DNA of 64,000 nucleotides from Actinomycetes bacterium (GTDB lineage: Bacteria; Actinomycetota; Actinomycetes; Nanopelagicales; Nanopelagicaceae): NCBI GenBank assembly GCA_014190155.1, contig BJFY01000006.1:49574-113573 (forward strand), read 5' to 3'. A model generated the notes under the pieces. That model was not told the DNA's origin and searched no databases. It worked only from the letters and a program-made list of their open reading frames with translations. A program made the translations under genes and the position numbers. This document shows, one piece after another, positions 18,773 through 26,600 of the stretch (position 1 is the first letter of the stretch; every line of letters begins with the position of its first letter).

Positions 18773-19428
18773 GAGTTGCTATAGCTGGCGCTGGGAATGT
18801 TGGCCGCGCGATTGCGCGAGAGCTAATTAATAATGGCCATCAAATACTATTGATTGATAAAGATCCAAAGGCTTTAAAAATGGAGAGTGTCCCCGAAGCC
18901 GAATGGTTGCTCGCTGATTCCTGTGAAATCACATCGCTAGATAAAGCGAATTTGAATTCTTGCCAAGTACTTGTAGCCGCAACCGGTGATGACAAAGTTA
19001 ATCTAGTTACTTCGCTTTTGGCTAAAACCGAATATGGCGTGCCCCGCGTGGTAGCGCGAATTAAGCACCCGAAGAATGAGTGGCTCTTCGATTCATCTTG
19101 GGGCGTAGATGTTGCAGTATCAACCCCAAGAATTATTGCGGCTTTGGTTGAAGAAGCGGTTAGCGTTGGCGATGTAGTTCGTTTATTTTCACTACGTGCT
19201 GGCAAAGCTAATCTTGTAGAAATTACGCTTCCAGATAACTCTAAATGTTGCGGTAAAACTGTTAGCGAAGTGGAGCTGCCTATCGGCTCAACAATTGCTG
19301 CAATAGTTCGCGACGGCCAAGTTATCACGCCACAACCTCATGAAGTTTTTGCCTCTGGAGATGAATTGATATTTGTAGCAAACACAATCGCAGAATCTCA
19401 ATTAAAAGATTGTTTTATTACGATTTAA
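18769..19428 (+). CDS. TrkA-type potassium uptake regulatory subunit (CeoC-like)
   Basis: A paralogue of the preceding gene, 219 residues, with the same layout: RCK_N fold (VAIAGAGNVGRAIARELINNGH, then LIDKDPKAL) and a TrkA_C domain near residues 140-219 (DELIFVANTIAE). Paired TrkA genes are typical of actinobacteria and suggest a heteromeric gating ring. ATGA overlap with the upstream gene shows translational coupling. The 3' end overlaps the opposing DUF3159 gene by 11 bases. Confidence 0.9.
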   Translation: MRVAIAGAGNVGRAIARELINNGHQILLIDKDPKALKMESVPEAEWLLADSCEITSLDKANLNSCQVLVAATGDDKVNLVTSLLAKTEYGVPRVVARIKHPKNEWLFDSSWGVDVAVSTPRIIAALVEEAVSVGDVVRLFSLRAGKANLVEITLPDNSKCCGKTVSEVELPIGSTIAAIVRDGQVITPQPHEVFASGDELIFVANTIAESQLKDCFITI

Positions 19429-20029
19429 GTTTTGGACCATTTTTAATAATTAACCAAGTTGCCCATCCAGTAGCAAAAAATAGTGGATAGCCCATAATTA
19501 ATCGCGCAGAACCTAAAAGATTTACATTGCCAGAACGGTAAAGCGGGTATTGCACTAATAATCTTGCCCCAAATAGACCAACCCAGAGCCAACTGGCTTG
19601 TGCATACATTCTTTTACGGGCTGGGTCTTTCCGCCAAAGAAAATTTTCGCCAAGAATTGGGCCAAGCACAACACCGATAATTGGCCAACCAACCAAAATC
19701 GAAAGCGTATACGCAGCACCATAAACTAAATTTGTAATCAATCCAGGTAAGTAAAAATCTTCAGCTTTCCCAGTGCTCCGAGAGAACCAATAACAGATGC
19801 CAACCCCAACTATTCCAGAGAGTGCATTTTGAATCGTCTCCCGTTTTACCAATCGAAAGCCGGTAATTAAGGCTGAAAGTACGAGCGCATAAGTCGCGGC
19901 GCTCTTTAAATCATGCGAAATGTTGAAAACTATTAAGAAAATCAGAGCAGGAATCCCAGAGTCAATCAAACCTTTGACCCCACCTAAGGCCGCTAAAATC
20001 TTTGCTTTGGCTTCGTGGTTCTCGCTCAA
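19418..20029 (-). CDS. DUF3159 family membrane protein
   Basis: A 203-residue integral membrane protein with five or six hydrophobic segments and an amphipathic N-terminus ([21 protein letters not shown]). It contains the family's [20 protein letters not shown] and [33 protein letters not shown] blocks (spaced over residues about 60-170). Function unknown; its constant place by the TrkA pair and dut is seen in other actinobacteria. It overlaps dut by four bases, so it belongs to the dut/thioesterase operon. Confidence 0.85.
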   Translation of the reverse strand: MSENHEAKAKILAALGGVKGLIDSGIPALIFLIVFNISHDLKSAATYALVLSALITGFRLVKRETIQNALSGIVGVGICYWFSRSTGKAEDFYLPGLITNLVYGAAYTLSILVGWPIIGVVLGPILGENFLWRKDPARKRMYAQASWLWVGLFGARLLVQYPLYRSGNVNLLGSARLIMGYPLFFATGWATWLIIKNGPKLKS

Positions 20030-20460
20030 GATTTACCCGTTGATCCAAAACCACCATCGCCACGACCGGAGCCAGGCAAGCCATCTACTTCCACAAATTC
20101 TGCACGTTCAACTTTTTGGATTACGAGTTGAGCGATTCGATCACCGCGCTTGCCGTGAAATATTTCAGTTAAATCATGATTGATTAAAATCACTTGGAGT
20201 TCCCCGCGATATCCAGCATCAACTGTGCCTGGCGTATTAACTATGGAGATTCCAGATTTAATTGCTAAACCAGATCTTGGATGTACCAGCGCTACATATC
20301 CATCGGGCAGCGCGATCGCGATTCCGGTTGGGATTAACGCACGAGCTCCTGGGGCTAATTCGAAATCGATCCGCGCGTAAATATCTGCACCTGCATCGCC
20401 ACCTTTAGCATAATTAGGAAGCGGCAAATCTTTATCTAATCGAGTGATTAGAACTTTCAC
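20026..20460 (-). CDS. dut: Deoxyuridine 5'-triphosphate nucleotidohydrolase
   Basis: A 144-residue trimeric dUTPase that converts dUTP to dUMP, keeping uracil out of DNA and feeding thymidylate synthesis. All five motifs are present: the AGADIYA region, HPRSGLA (motif 2), [20 protein letters not shown] (motif 3), [11 protein letters not shown] (motif 4) and the P-loop-like [12 protein letters not shown] tail (motif 5). Overlaps its neighbours on both sides by four bases, in one operon with the thioesterase and DUF3159 genes. Confidence 0.96.
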   Translation of the reverse strand: MKVLITRLDKDLPLPNYAKGGDAGADIYARIDFELAPGARALIPTGIAIALPDGYVALVHPRSGLAIKSGISIVNTPGTVDAGYRGELQVILINHDLTEIFHGKRGDRIAQLVIQKVERAEFVEVDGLPGSGRGDGGFGSTGKS

Positions 20461-21041
20461 GGATTTATCTCAAAATCTGGATCTACAAATGCTAAAAGCT
20501 CCGGATGTTTTGCTACATGATCTAAATACTCTTTTGGCGCGTTATTTAAAAAGTGCTTCATAGGCACGACAACATATAGAGATGCGGCGGTAACCGCAAT
20601 TGGACCATCTGGCGAATTTAAACGCCCCTCGGCAGTCGCATAAACTTTTCGATTGACTTGGCCGGTAATTCGCGCAGAAATGTGTAGGACGCTTCCAATC
20701 GGTACTGGTTTCAAAAAATCAGTTTCTAACCGCGCAGTAACAGCTGGGGCTCGAATTAGCCACATTAATTTTCCGAGCGCTTCATCAAATGCCAAAGATA
20801 GTAAGCCGCCATGTGCCAATCCGGGCGCGCCTTGATGATCTAAAGTGACAGTGAAAGTTGCGGTTAGATCCATTACTTCGCCTGCTGTTGCAACTAAATG
20901 CAATCCAGTTGGATGTAAATCTCCGCAGCCAAAACAATGACCAAAGTGCGATGGAATTATCGAACCAGGTGGCGGCGCTTTTAGATGGCGTTCTGGAACC
21001 TGCGCACCCTCTGGTGGAATTGTGCTCGCAACTCGACTCAT
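20457..21041 (-). CDS. Hotdog-fold thioesterase (PaaI-like)
   Basis: A 194-residue protein with one hotdog domain at about 65-165. The signature is [24 protein letters not shown], where HGG and the Asp/Glu on the following helix are typical of acyl-CoA thioesterases. An N-terminal [20 protein letters not shown] adds a C-x2-C pair common in this actinobacterial subgroup. Predicted to hydrolyse an acyl-CoA; the acyl group is not known. First gene of the dut operon, divergent from the DUF3093 gene. Confidence 0.82.
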   Translation of the reverse strand: MSRVASTIPPEGAQVPERHLKAPPPGSIIPSHFGHCFGCGDLHPTGLHLVATAGEVMDLTATFTVTLDHQGAPGLAHGGLLSLAFDEALGKLMWLIRAPAVTARLETDFLKPVPIGSVLHISARITGQVNRKVYATAEGRLNSPDGPIAVTAASLYVVVPMKHFLNNAPKEYLDHVAKHPELLAFVDPDFEINP

Positions 21042-21080
21042 GCCGCAAGATTACTCCAGCAATCAAGTACCTTCCTACTC

Positions 21081-21542
21081 ATGAGCGCTCCAATTCCAGG
21101 CGATAACAATCTCATTTTTACCGAGAAGCTTCGATGGAGCTTAGGGTTATGGCTTTTTCTCGCTTTCATAATCGCTTCGATCAACATCGTTATCTGGGCG
21201 GCTTTCGGAAATAATCCAACGCAATTAGCGCTCGCCATTTCACTCTTGGCTTTACTTTTACTTTGGATTAGCAGCCCTCTTGAAATTCGCATAACCCAGA
21301 GTGAGCTAACTAGTGGGAACTTTAAAATATCTCGAAATTACATTACGGAAGTTACACCCTTAAATAAATCCCAGATGCGATTAATCCGTGGAATAGAAAG
21401 CGATCCGGCCGCACATTTAGAAGTTAGGTTTTGGGTGCATACTGGAGTAATGATTAAAATTTCAGATGAATTAGATCCGACACCATATATTTTAATTTCG
21501 AGCCGAAAACATAAAGAGTTAAGCACAATCCTTGCAGATTGA
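21081..21542 (+). CDS. DUF3093 family membrane protein
   Basis: I start it at ATG 21081; longer readings run into the thioesterase gene. The 153-residue product has an N-terminal EKLRWSLGLWLFLAFIIAS, two membrane helices, and a soluble C-terminal domain with the family's VRFWVHTGVMIKI and DPTPYILISSRKHKEL. Function unknown. It sits next to dut as in mycobacteria and is convergent with the DUF4193 gene, overlapping it by 24 bases. Confidence 0.82.
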   Translation: MSAPIPGDNNLIFTEKLRWSLGLWLFLAFIIASINIVIWAAFGNNPTQLALAISLLALLLLWISSPLEIRITQSELTSGNFKISRNYITEVTPLNKSQMRLIRGIESDPAAHLEVRFWVHTGVMIKISDELDPTPYILISSRKHKELSTILAD

Positions 21543-21815
21543 TTTAGCGCCGTCACTGCGAGCGAGTTGAGTGTGGTGCTGTACTAAGAAACAGCCAGAA
21601 CAAGTAAATTCATCAGTCTGTTTAGGGACAACTCGAACTGCTAACTCTTCGCCAGATAAATCAGCGCCAGGAAGTTCAAGATTTTCAGCAGCTTCTTCTT
21701 CATCAATATCTACTTGGCCGGATTGCGCATCTGAGCGTCGAGCTTTTAACTCTTCAAGGGATTCTTCATGAAGTTCTTCATCCGTTTTTCTCGGGGTGTC
21801 GTAATCAGTTGCCAT
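21519..21815 (-). CDS. DUF4193 family zinc-ribbon protein
   Basis: A 98-residue acidic protein with a Glu/Asp-rich N-terminal half (ATDYDTPRKTDEELHEESLEEL) and a C-terminal zinc ribbon: CSGCFLV and CKDC give C-x2-C...C-x2-C. The first sequence resembles the transcription-associated small proteins of actinobacteria, but the function is unknown. A good ribosome site (GAGGTGAG) precedes the ATG. The 160 bases upstream hold strong hairpins and may carry the promoter or a structured leader. Confidence 0.85.
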   Translation of the reverse strand: MATDYDTPRKTDEELHEESLEELKARRSDAQSGQVDIDEEEAAENLELPGADLSGEELAVRVVPKQTDEFTCSGCFLVQHHTQLARSDGAKSICKDCA

Positions 21816-21975
21816 GGATCTCTCACCTCGCTTTCATCGCTTTATAACTTGATGCTCAAAAACAACTAAACCCTTTAGGGGGTACGGGGCGGACACTCCC
21901 ACAGAAGTACTCTCCCTGTCACACCAACCTTCGGCGTGTCGGGATTATTCCCCCCTTGTGGAACTCGACTCCGCT
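21816..21975 (-). other. G/C-rich structured intergenic region
   Basis: Between the desaturase stop and the DUF4193 start, with local composition unlike the surroundings. On the plus strand TCCC and CACACC (21913-21925) can pair with GGCGTG and GGGA (21933-21944), with small internal mismatches, around a seven-base loop. Runs of five to six G or C occur at 21878-21882 and 21950-21955. I do not recognise a known riboswitch, SRP RNA or tmRNA here. It could be the DUF4193 leader, a terminator for the desaturase, or a small RNA. Confidence 0.4.
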
Positions 21976-22938
21976 TTAAATTCGGATTGGGTTTTGCCCT
22001 CGAGCAATCAGCCGCTCAAAATGCACTTCACGCTTCTCTTCGAAGCGATTTGAATCTTTTTTAGCGTTCGCTAAGAATTCTACAATTTCATCACGGGCCT
22101 TTAAACCATCTCCAGTTAGATCATTTCGCTCATAAATGTTCCAAGCGCGCAAAACTGGCGCAATCACATCGTCAAGATGTTGTGGCAGATCGTAAATTCC
22201 AGCTAACGCTATCTGCACCGATTTTCGCCCGAATCCAGGCAACTCATGGCCAGGCATTTTGAAGTCAGTAACCACATCAGCGATGGCGCGCATCGATGCA
22301 TTTGGTTCCATATCGAGGGCTGCACCTAATAAGTTGCGATAGAAAAGCATATGTAGGTTTTCATCCAAAGAAACCCGCGTCAACATTTGCTCGCAAATAG
22401 GGTCATCTGAAATCTTTCCAGTATTGCGATGCGAAATTCGAGTAGCTAATTCTTGGAAGCTGACATAAGCAACGGTATGCAACATGTCATTGTCATATGA
22501 TGTTTCAAAACCTAACTGCATATGAGCCATCCGAAGGTCTTCAAGTTCAACTGGGTCAACCCCGCGCGTGGCCATCAAATAATCTCTTAATACAATACCG
22601 TGGCGATTTTCCTCAGCGGTCCATCGATTGATCCAAGTTCCCCAAGCACCATCGCGCCCCATAGATATCGCAATTTCAGTGTGGTAACTAGGCAAGTTAT
22701 CTTCGGTTAATAAATTTAAAATTAAAGAATCTTGGGCAATCGCAGTTAACTTAGAATCTTTCGCTTCCCAGGCATCACCATTTAACGGACCTGGAAAATT
22801 CTTTCCTTCACTCCAAGGCACATATTCGTGCGGATACCAATCTTTTTGAACTGCAAGATGGCGATCTAATTCTTTGCCGACGATTGGTTCTAAGTCGCGG
22901 ATTAGCCGCGATTGAACTGCTGGGTCTATTGCGGCCAT
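21976..22938 (-). CDS. Acyl-ACP desaturase (FA_desaturase_2, diiron)
   Basis: A 320-residue soluble stearoyl-ACP-desaturase-like protein, related to mycobacterial DesA1/DesA2, that inserts a double bond in an acyl chain on ACP. The diiron ligands appear as ENRHG (in WTAEENRHGIVL) and DENLHMLFYR, plus earlier glutamates. Length fits. A clear GGAGG ribosome site lies five bases before ATG. The 53 bases between it and trmD contain two tandem palindromic elements, so it likely has its own regulated promoter. Confidence 0.9.
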   Translation of the reverse strand: MAAIDPAVQSRLIRDLEPIVGKELDRHLAVQKDWYPHEYVPWSEGKNFPGPLNGDAWEAKDSKLTAIAQDSLILNLLTEDNLPSYHTEIAISMGRDGAWGTWINRWTAEENRHGIVLRDYLMATRGVDPVELEDLRMAHMQLGFETSYDNDMLHTVAYVSFQELATRISHRNTGKISDDPICEQMLTRVSLDENLHMLFYRNLLGAALDMEPNASMRAIADVVTDFKMPGHELPGFGRKSVQIALAGIYDLPQHLDDVIAPVLRAWNIYERNDLTGDGLKARDEIVEFLANAKKDSNRFEEKREVHFERLIARGQNPIRI

Positions 22939-22953
22939 TTTTCCTCCGTTAAC

Positions 22954-22983
22954 TTACGATAGCGTAGGTTACGGTACCGTAGG
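22954..22983. promoter_or_regulatory. Tandem palindromic operator before the desaturase gene
   Basis: Two directly adjacent 15-base copies, TTACGATAGCGTAGG (22954-22968) and TTACGGTACCGTAGG (22969-22983). The second contains a perfect 12-base palindrome, TACGGTACCGTA (22970-22981). They lie 16 bases upstream of the ATG. Tandem palindromes are typical of TetR-family sites, and mycobacterial desaturases are controlled by such a repressor (MadR); the match to that motif has not been tested. Confidence 0.7.
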
Positions 22984-22991
22984 TTAAAGGG

Positions 22992-23684
22992 CTACTCCAG
23001 CTCGCGGTTAGCGTTTCGGCTTCGAATTTCCGCCTGTTCCGTCCGCCAATTCGCGATGGCACCATGATTTCCAGAGGTCAATATCTCTGGCACTTTTAAA
23101 CCGCGCCATTCTGGCGGTTTAGTGAAGGTCGGATACTCAACTACACCAGCTTGATTATGCGATTCCTCAACGAGTGAATCTGGATTTCCAATGACGCCTG
23201 GAATCAACCGAACCACCGCTTCAGTTATAGCCAACGCTGCTACTTCGCCACCATTTAAAACATAATCCCCGATTGACACTTCGTGAACGCGGAGATTTTT
23301 CTGGTTTTGATAAAAAGTTGTAACTCGAGAATCAATACCCTCATATCTACCGCAGGCAAAAATCAGATGTCCGGCTTTAGAAAATTGAGTAGCCGTTGCT
23401 TGTGTGAATTTTTTACCGGCTGGGGTGAGAATTACTAGATCGGCGATTTCAAGTCCCTCTGCTAATACGGAATCAATCGCATCGCCCCAGACTTCCGGTT
23501 TCATTACCATTCCAGCGCCGCCGCCGTAAGGAGTGTCATCGACAGTGTGATGGCTATCGGTCGTGAAATCGCGGAGATTTAAGATTCTTAACTCAATCAT
23601 GCCTCCTTGGCTAGCTTTGCCAATTAGCGATAATTGCAGCGGTGCGAAATACTCTGGAAAAATAGTAATGGCCGTAATTTTCAT
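22992..23684 (-). CDS. trmD: tRNA (guanine-N1-)-methyltransferase
   Basis: A 230-residue SPOUT-class enzyme that makes m1G37 in tRNAs, preventing +1 frameshifting. The SAM-binding trefoil knot is visible: LVILTPAGKKF, FACGRYEGIDSRV and VHEVSIGDYVLNGGE. The dimer-linker SHNQAGVVEYPTFTKPPEWRG and the C-terminal domain follow. The start overlaps the rimM stop by four bases, part of the rpsP-khpA-rimM-trmD operon. Confidence 0.96.
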   Translation of the reverse strand: MKITAITIFPEYFAPLQLSLIGKASQGGMIELRILNLRDFTTDSHHTVDDTPYGGGAGMVMKPEVWGDAIDSVLAEGLEIADLVILTPAGKKFTQATATQFSKAGHLIFACGRYEGIDSRVTTFYQNQKNLRVHEVSIGDYVLNGGEVAALAITEAVVRLIPGVIGNPDSLVEESHNQAGVVEYPTFTKPPEWRGLKVPEILTSGNHGAIANWRTEQAEIRSRNANRELE

Positions 23685-24181
23685 AGCAAACCTTCCGGCG
23701 GTGTAATTACTATTTTACGATTTGAAATATCTACATCAGGCACAATCTCATCTACAAATGGAATCAATTTTTGAATTCCATTTGCAGTTACCACCAAAGT
23801 ATCTTGTGCGGAGGAGCTTAGAACATCGCTCACAATTCCTACTTTGATTCCATCGGTTAAGTAAACTTCGCACCCAATTATTTGGGAGATATGGAAGCTA
23901 TCATCCCCATCAGATTCAGCCGCAACATCAACATCTGCTATTAGTAATACATCGCGAAGTTTTTCTACTGCAGTTCGATCCGGGATCTCAGCGAAAGAAA
24001 GTAAGAGCGTACCGTTATGAACCCGTCCAGATGCGATAGTTAATGGACCTTTTTTAGCTGGTTCAGTCTGCAAAACAGCGCCAACCGCCAACCTTGAATC
24101 CGGATCATCAGTTCGTACCTCGATTGTGGCTTCGCCACGAATACCATGCGCACGACCAATACGGCCGACGACAAGGAGCAC
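23681..24181 (-). CDS. rimM: Ribosome maturation factor RimM
   Basis: A 166-residue factor for 30S head assembly, binding S19 and 16S rRNA. The N-terminal domain opens VVGRIGRAHGIRGEATIEVRTDDP, the family's hallmark. The C-terminal PRC-barrel begins at about residue 95 (IIGCEVYLTDG) and ends VPDVDISNRKIVITPPEGLL. Two bases separate it from khpA, and it overlaps trmD. Confidence 0.94.
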   Translation of the reverse strand: MLLVVGRIGRAHGIRGEATIEVRTDDPDSRLAVGAVLQTEPAKKGPLTIASGRVHNGTLLLSFAEIPDRTAVEKLRDVLLIADVDVAAESDGDDSFHISQIIGCEVYLTDGIKVGIVSDVLSSSAQDTLVVTANGIQKLIPFVDEIVPDVDISNRKIVITPPEGLL

Positions 24182-24183
24182 GA

Positions 24184-24423
24184 CTATCTACCCTCGTCGG
24201 CCTCGATGAGATCAACGCGAACGCTACGACCAGCAATTGCAGAGACCACAGTTCGCAACGCTTTCGCAGTGCGACCGTTACGGCCAATTACCTTGCCGAT
24301 ATCTTCTGGGTGAACTCGAACTTCAAGAGTTGTACCGCGACGATGATCTTTTTCGGTGATAACGACCTCTTCAGGATTATCAACGATTCCCTTTACGAGA
24401 TGTTCTAAAGCTTCGTCAATCAT
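24184..24423 (-). CDS. khpA: KH-domain RNA-binding protein KhpA
   Basis: A 79-residue single KH domain with the GxxG RNA-grip loop in GKVIGRNGRTAKALRTVVSA. It binds RNA broadly and in other Gram-positives works with KhpB in division and cell elongation. It lies two bases after rpsP and two before rimM, the usual position. An upstream segment, DNPEEVVITEKDHRRGTTLEV, is typical of actinobacterial members. Confidence 0.93.
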   Translation of the reverse strand: MIDEALEHLVKGIVDNPEEVVITEKDHRRGTTLEVRVHPEDIGKVIGRNGRTAKALRTVVSAIAGRSVRVDLIEADEGR

Positions 24424-24425
24424 CG

Positions 24426-24980
24426 TTACTCCGCTGGAGTTTCAGCTGGTGCCTCTGCAACAACTTCAGCTGGTGCCTCTGCAACAACTTCAGCTGGCGC
24501 CTCTGCAACAACTTCAGCTGGCGCTTCTGCAACAACTTCAGCTGGCGCTTCTGCAACAACTTCAGCTGGTGCGTTCTTCGCTGCTAATTTTTCGGCGGCG
24601 CGCTTTTTCATTGTGGTTGCGCCATCTTTTGGTTCATCCATAGCTTTCTTAACCGCAGCTTCATATGCTTCGCGCTTATGCGGTTTCACAGCAACAACTT
24701 TTAGCGTTCCTTCAGTTCCTGGCATACCTTTAAATTTCTGCCAGTCACCTGTAACTTTTAAAATAGCCTCTACAGCTGGTGTTGGAAGTGCACCAACTTT
24801 TAACCAATGTTGTGCGCGTTCTGATTTAACTTCGATGAAAGATGGTTCTTGTCCTGGTGAATAACGACCGATCTCTTCAATCGATAAACCATTTCGGGCC
24901 TTGCGTGAATCTGATACAACAATTCGGTAATGCGGTGTGCGAATCTTTCCGAAACGCATCAATCTAATTTTTACGCCCAC
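24426..24980 (-). CDS. rpsP: 30S ribosomal protein S16 with repetitive C-terminal tail
   Basis: I start at GTG 24980, eight bases after AAGGAGA, which gives the standard opening [20 protein letters not shown]. Residues 1 to about 85 are ordinary S16, needed for 30S assembly. The rest is an extension: a Lys/Ala-rich stretch followed by about five copies of PAEVVAEA, encoded by a 24-base tandem repeat. Alanine/glutamate-rich S16 tails occur in other actinobacteria, but the perfect repeat is notable. First gene of the khpA-rimM-trmD operon. The product is 184 residues. Confidence 0.95.
   Translation of the reverse strand: MGVKIRLMRFGKIRTPHYRIVVSDSRKARNGLSIEEIGRYSPGQEPSFIEVKSERAQHWLKVGALPTPAVEAILKVTGDWQKFKGMPGTEGTLKVVAVKPHKREAYEAAVKKAMDEPKDGATTMKKRAAEKLAAKNAPAEVVAEAPAEVVAEAPAEVVAEAPAEVVAEAPAEVVAEAPAETPAE
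24441..24572. repeat. 24-bp tandem repeat in rpsP
   Basis: Five full copies of a 24-base unit (24441-24560) plus a half copy to 24572, differing only at one or two third-codon positions (GGT/GGC and CCT/CTT on the plus strand). Each unit codes for eight residues on the minus strand, so changes in copy number keep the reading frame. Confidence 0.95.
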
Positions 24981-25142
24981 TAGGGGTTTCTCCTTGAAAG
25001 TAATCGAACCAGCCAAATTCAACTCGAGTGGGTATTCGAGCGAGTAAAGCAGTTCTGGGTTTATTTAATCCGACGAAAGGTAGAGGGCTCTCGTACAGGT
25101 CGCTAATCTTGCCATCTCGCGCGGGAAAGCCCAAACTGGCAA

Positions 25143-26588
25143 TTAACCCTCAGTTTGCGCCCGCTTAGCGGGGTTTCCGGAGCGTGATTTCTTTTTATTT
25201 GGCGGGGGTTTACCCATGCCACCCGATTGCGGAGCTGAATTCCCAAGTCGGCCAGGCAGTCCCGAGATCGACCCGCCATTTCGCATGGTGCGCATCATCT
25301 TTTGGGCAGCGCTGAAGCGATCAACTAACGAGTTAACTTCTTTGACGCTTCGTCCACTGCCATTAGCAATTCGAATCCTTCTGGAACCATTAAGAATTTT
25401 AGGTTCGCGCCGCTCACTTGGTGTCATTGATTGCACAATTGCTTGCGTTCTAACTAGTTCACCTTCATCAAAATTCTCTAACTGTTTTTTCATTGCACCA
25501 GAATTAGCGCCGGGCAACATCCCAAGTAATTTACTCATTGAACCCATTTTTTTCATCGCCTGCATCTGTTCTAGAAAATCTTCTAAAGTGAAATCATCAC
25601 CTTCTACAAATTTGCTCTCCAATTTCGCAGCAGTATCACCATCAAATGCTTGCTTTGCTTGTTCGGCTAAAGATTGGATATCCCCCATCCCCAATATTCG
25701 AGACGCCATTCGATCGGGATAAAAAAGATCAAAGTCTTGTAACTTTTCACCATTTGAAACATACATAATTGGTCGAGCTGTGATTTGTGCAATTGAAAGT
25801 GCTGCGCCACCTTTAGCATCGCCATCTAATTTAGTCAGCGCCACCCCATCAAAACCTACGCCATCTAAAAATGCCTGCGCAGTTCGCACCGCATCTTGAC
25901 CAATCATCGAATCGACTACAAATATAATCTCGTCAGGATTTACTGCATCACGAATTGCTTTTGCTTCATTCATTAATTCAAGATCTACGCCTAGCCGTCC
26001 TGCGGTATCAATAATTACAATGTTATGCATTTTTTCGCGGGCAAATTTAAGACTTTCCCGCGCTACTTTAATTGGATCGCCCAATCCGTTCCCAGCTTCT
26101 GGTGCAAATACTGGGACTTTTGCATTTGTTGCGACAACCGATAATTGGGTTACCGCATTTGGTCTCTGCAAATCTGCTGCGACCAGAAGTGGCGTATCAC
26201 CCTGGGTTTTGAAGTAGTGCGCTAATTTTCCGGCAAGCGTAGTTTTACCCGAACCTTGTAACCCTGCCAACATGATTACAGTTGGTGGATTCTTAGCTAA
26301 TCTAATACGGCGAGCAGCTCCACCCAAAATAGAAATCAATTCTTCATTAACGATGGCGTAAATAGCCTGAGATTGATTGGTGCTCTGTCGCAATTGCGGT
26401 AACGCAGCTTGTGCCCGCTCGTTAATTTTAGCTACGAAAGATTCTGCGACGGCAAGCGCTACGTCTGCATCTAACAGTGCTTTACGAATTTCACCACAAA
26501 GTTCATCGATATCGCCCGTTCCGATACGACCACGATTGCGTAGTGCAGTAAAGGCGTTAGCAAATTTTCCGGTTAACGAATCGAACAT
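25143..26588 (-). CDS. ffh: Signal recognition particle protein Ffh (SRP54)
   Basis: A 481-residue GTPase that binds signal peptides and SRP RNA and docks with FtsY. N domain at 1-90; G domain with GLQGSGKTTLAGKLA, DTAGRLGVD and TKLDGDAKGG; methionine-rich M domain from about 300 (EDFLEQMQAMKKMGSMSKLLGMLPG, then SRRIRIANGSGRSVKEVN). The C-terminus is basic and Gly/Pro-rich. No SRP RNA gene is seen in this window. Separated by 162 bases from rpsP and by 12 from glnD. Confidence 0.96.
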   Translation of the reverse strand: MFDSLTGKFANAFTALRNRGRIGTGDIDELCGEIRKALLDADVALAVAESFVAKINERAQAALPQLRQSTNQSQAIYAIVNEELISILGGAARRIRLAKNPPTVIMLAGLQGSGKTTLAGKLAHYFKTQGDTPLLVAADLQRPNAVTQLSVVATNAKVPVFAPEAGNGLGDPIKVARESLKFAREKMHNIVIIDTAGRLGVDLELMNEAKAIRDAVNPDEIIFVVDSMIGQDAVRTAQAFLDGVGFDGVALTKLDGDAKGGAALSIAQITARPIMYVSNGEKLQDFDLFYPDRMASRILGMGDIQSLAEQAKQAFDGDTAAKLESKFVEGDDFTLEDFLEQMQAMKKMGSMSKLLGMLPGANSGAMKKQLENFDEGELVRTQAIVQSMTPSERREPKILNGSRRIRIANGSGRSVKEVNSLVDRFSAAQKMMRTMRNGGSISGLPGRLGNSAPQSGGMGKPPPNKKKSRSGNPAKRAQTEG

Positions 26589-26600
26589 GCGCGAATCCTA

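Noticed and set aside
21816..21975. SRP RNA (4.5S), tmRNA or RNase P RNA
   Set aside because: Core signatures of those RNAs were looked for and not found.
24441..24572. Possible CRISPR or regulatory repeat
   Set aside because: The 24-base units are contiguous and coding for the tail of S16.
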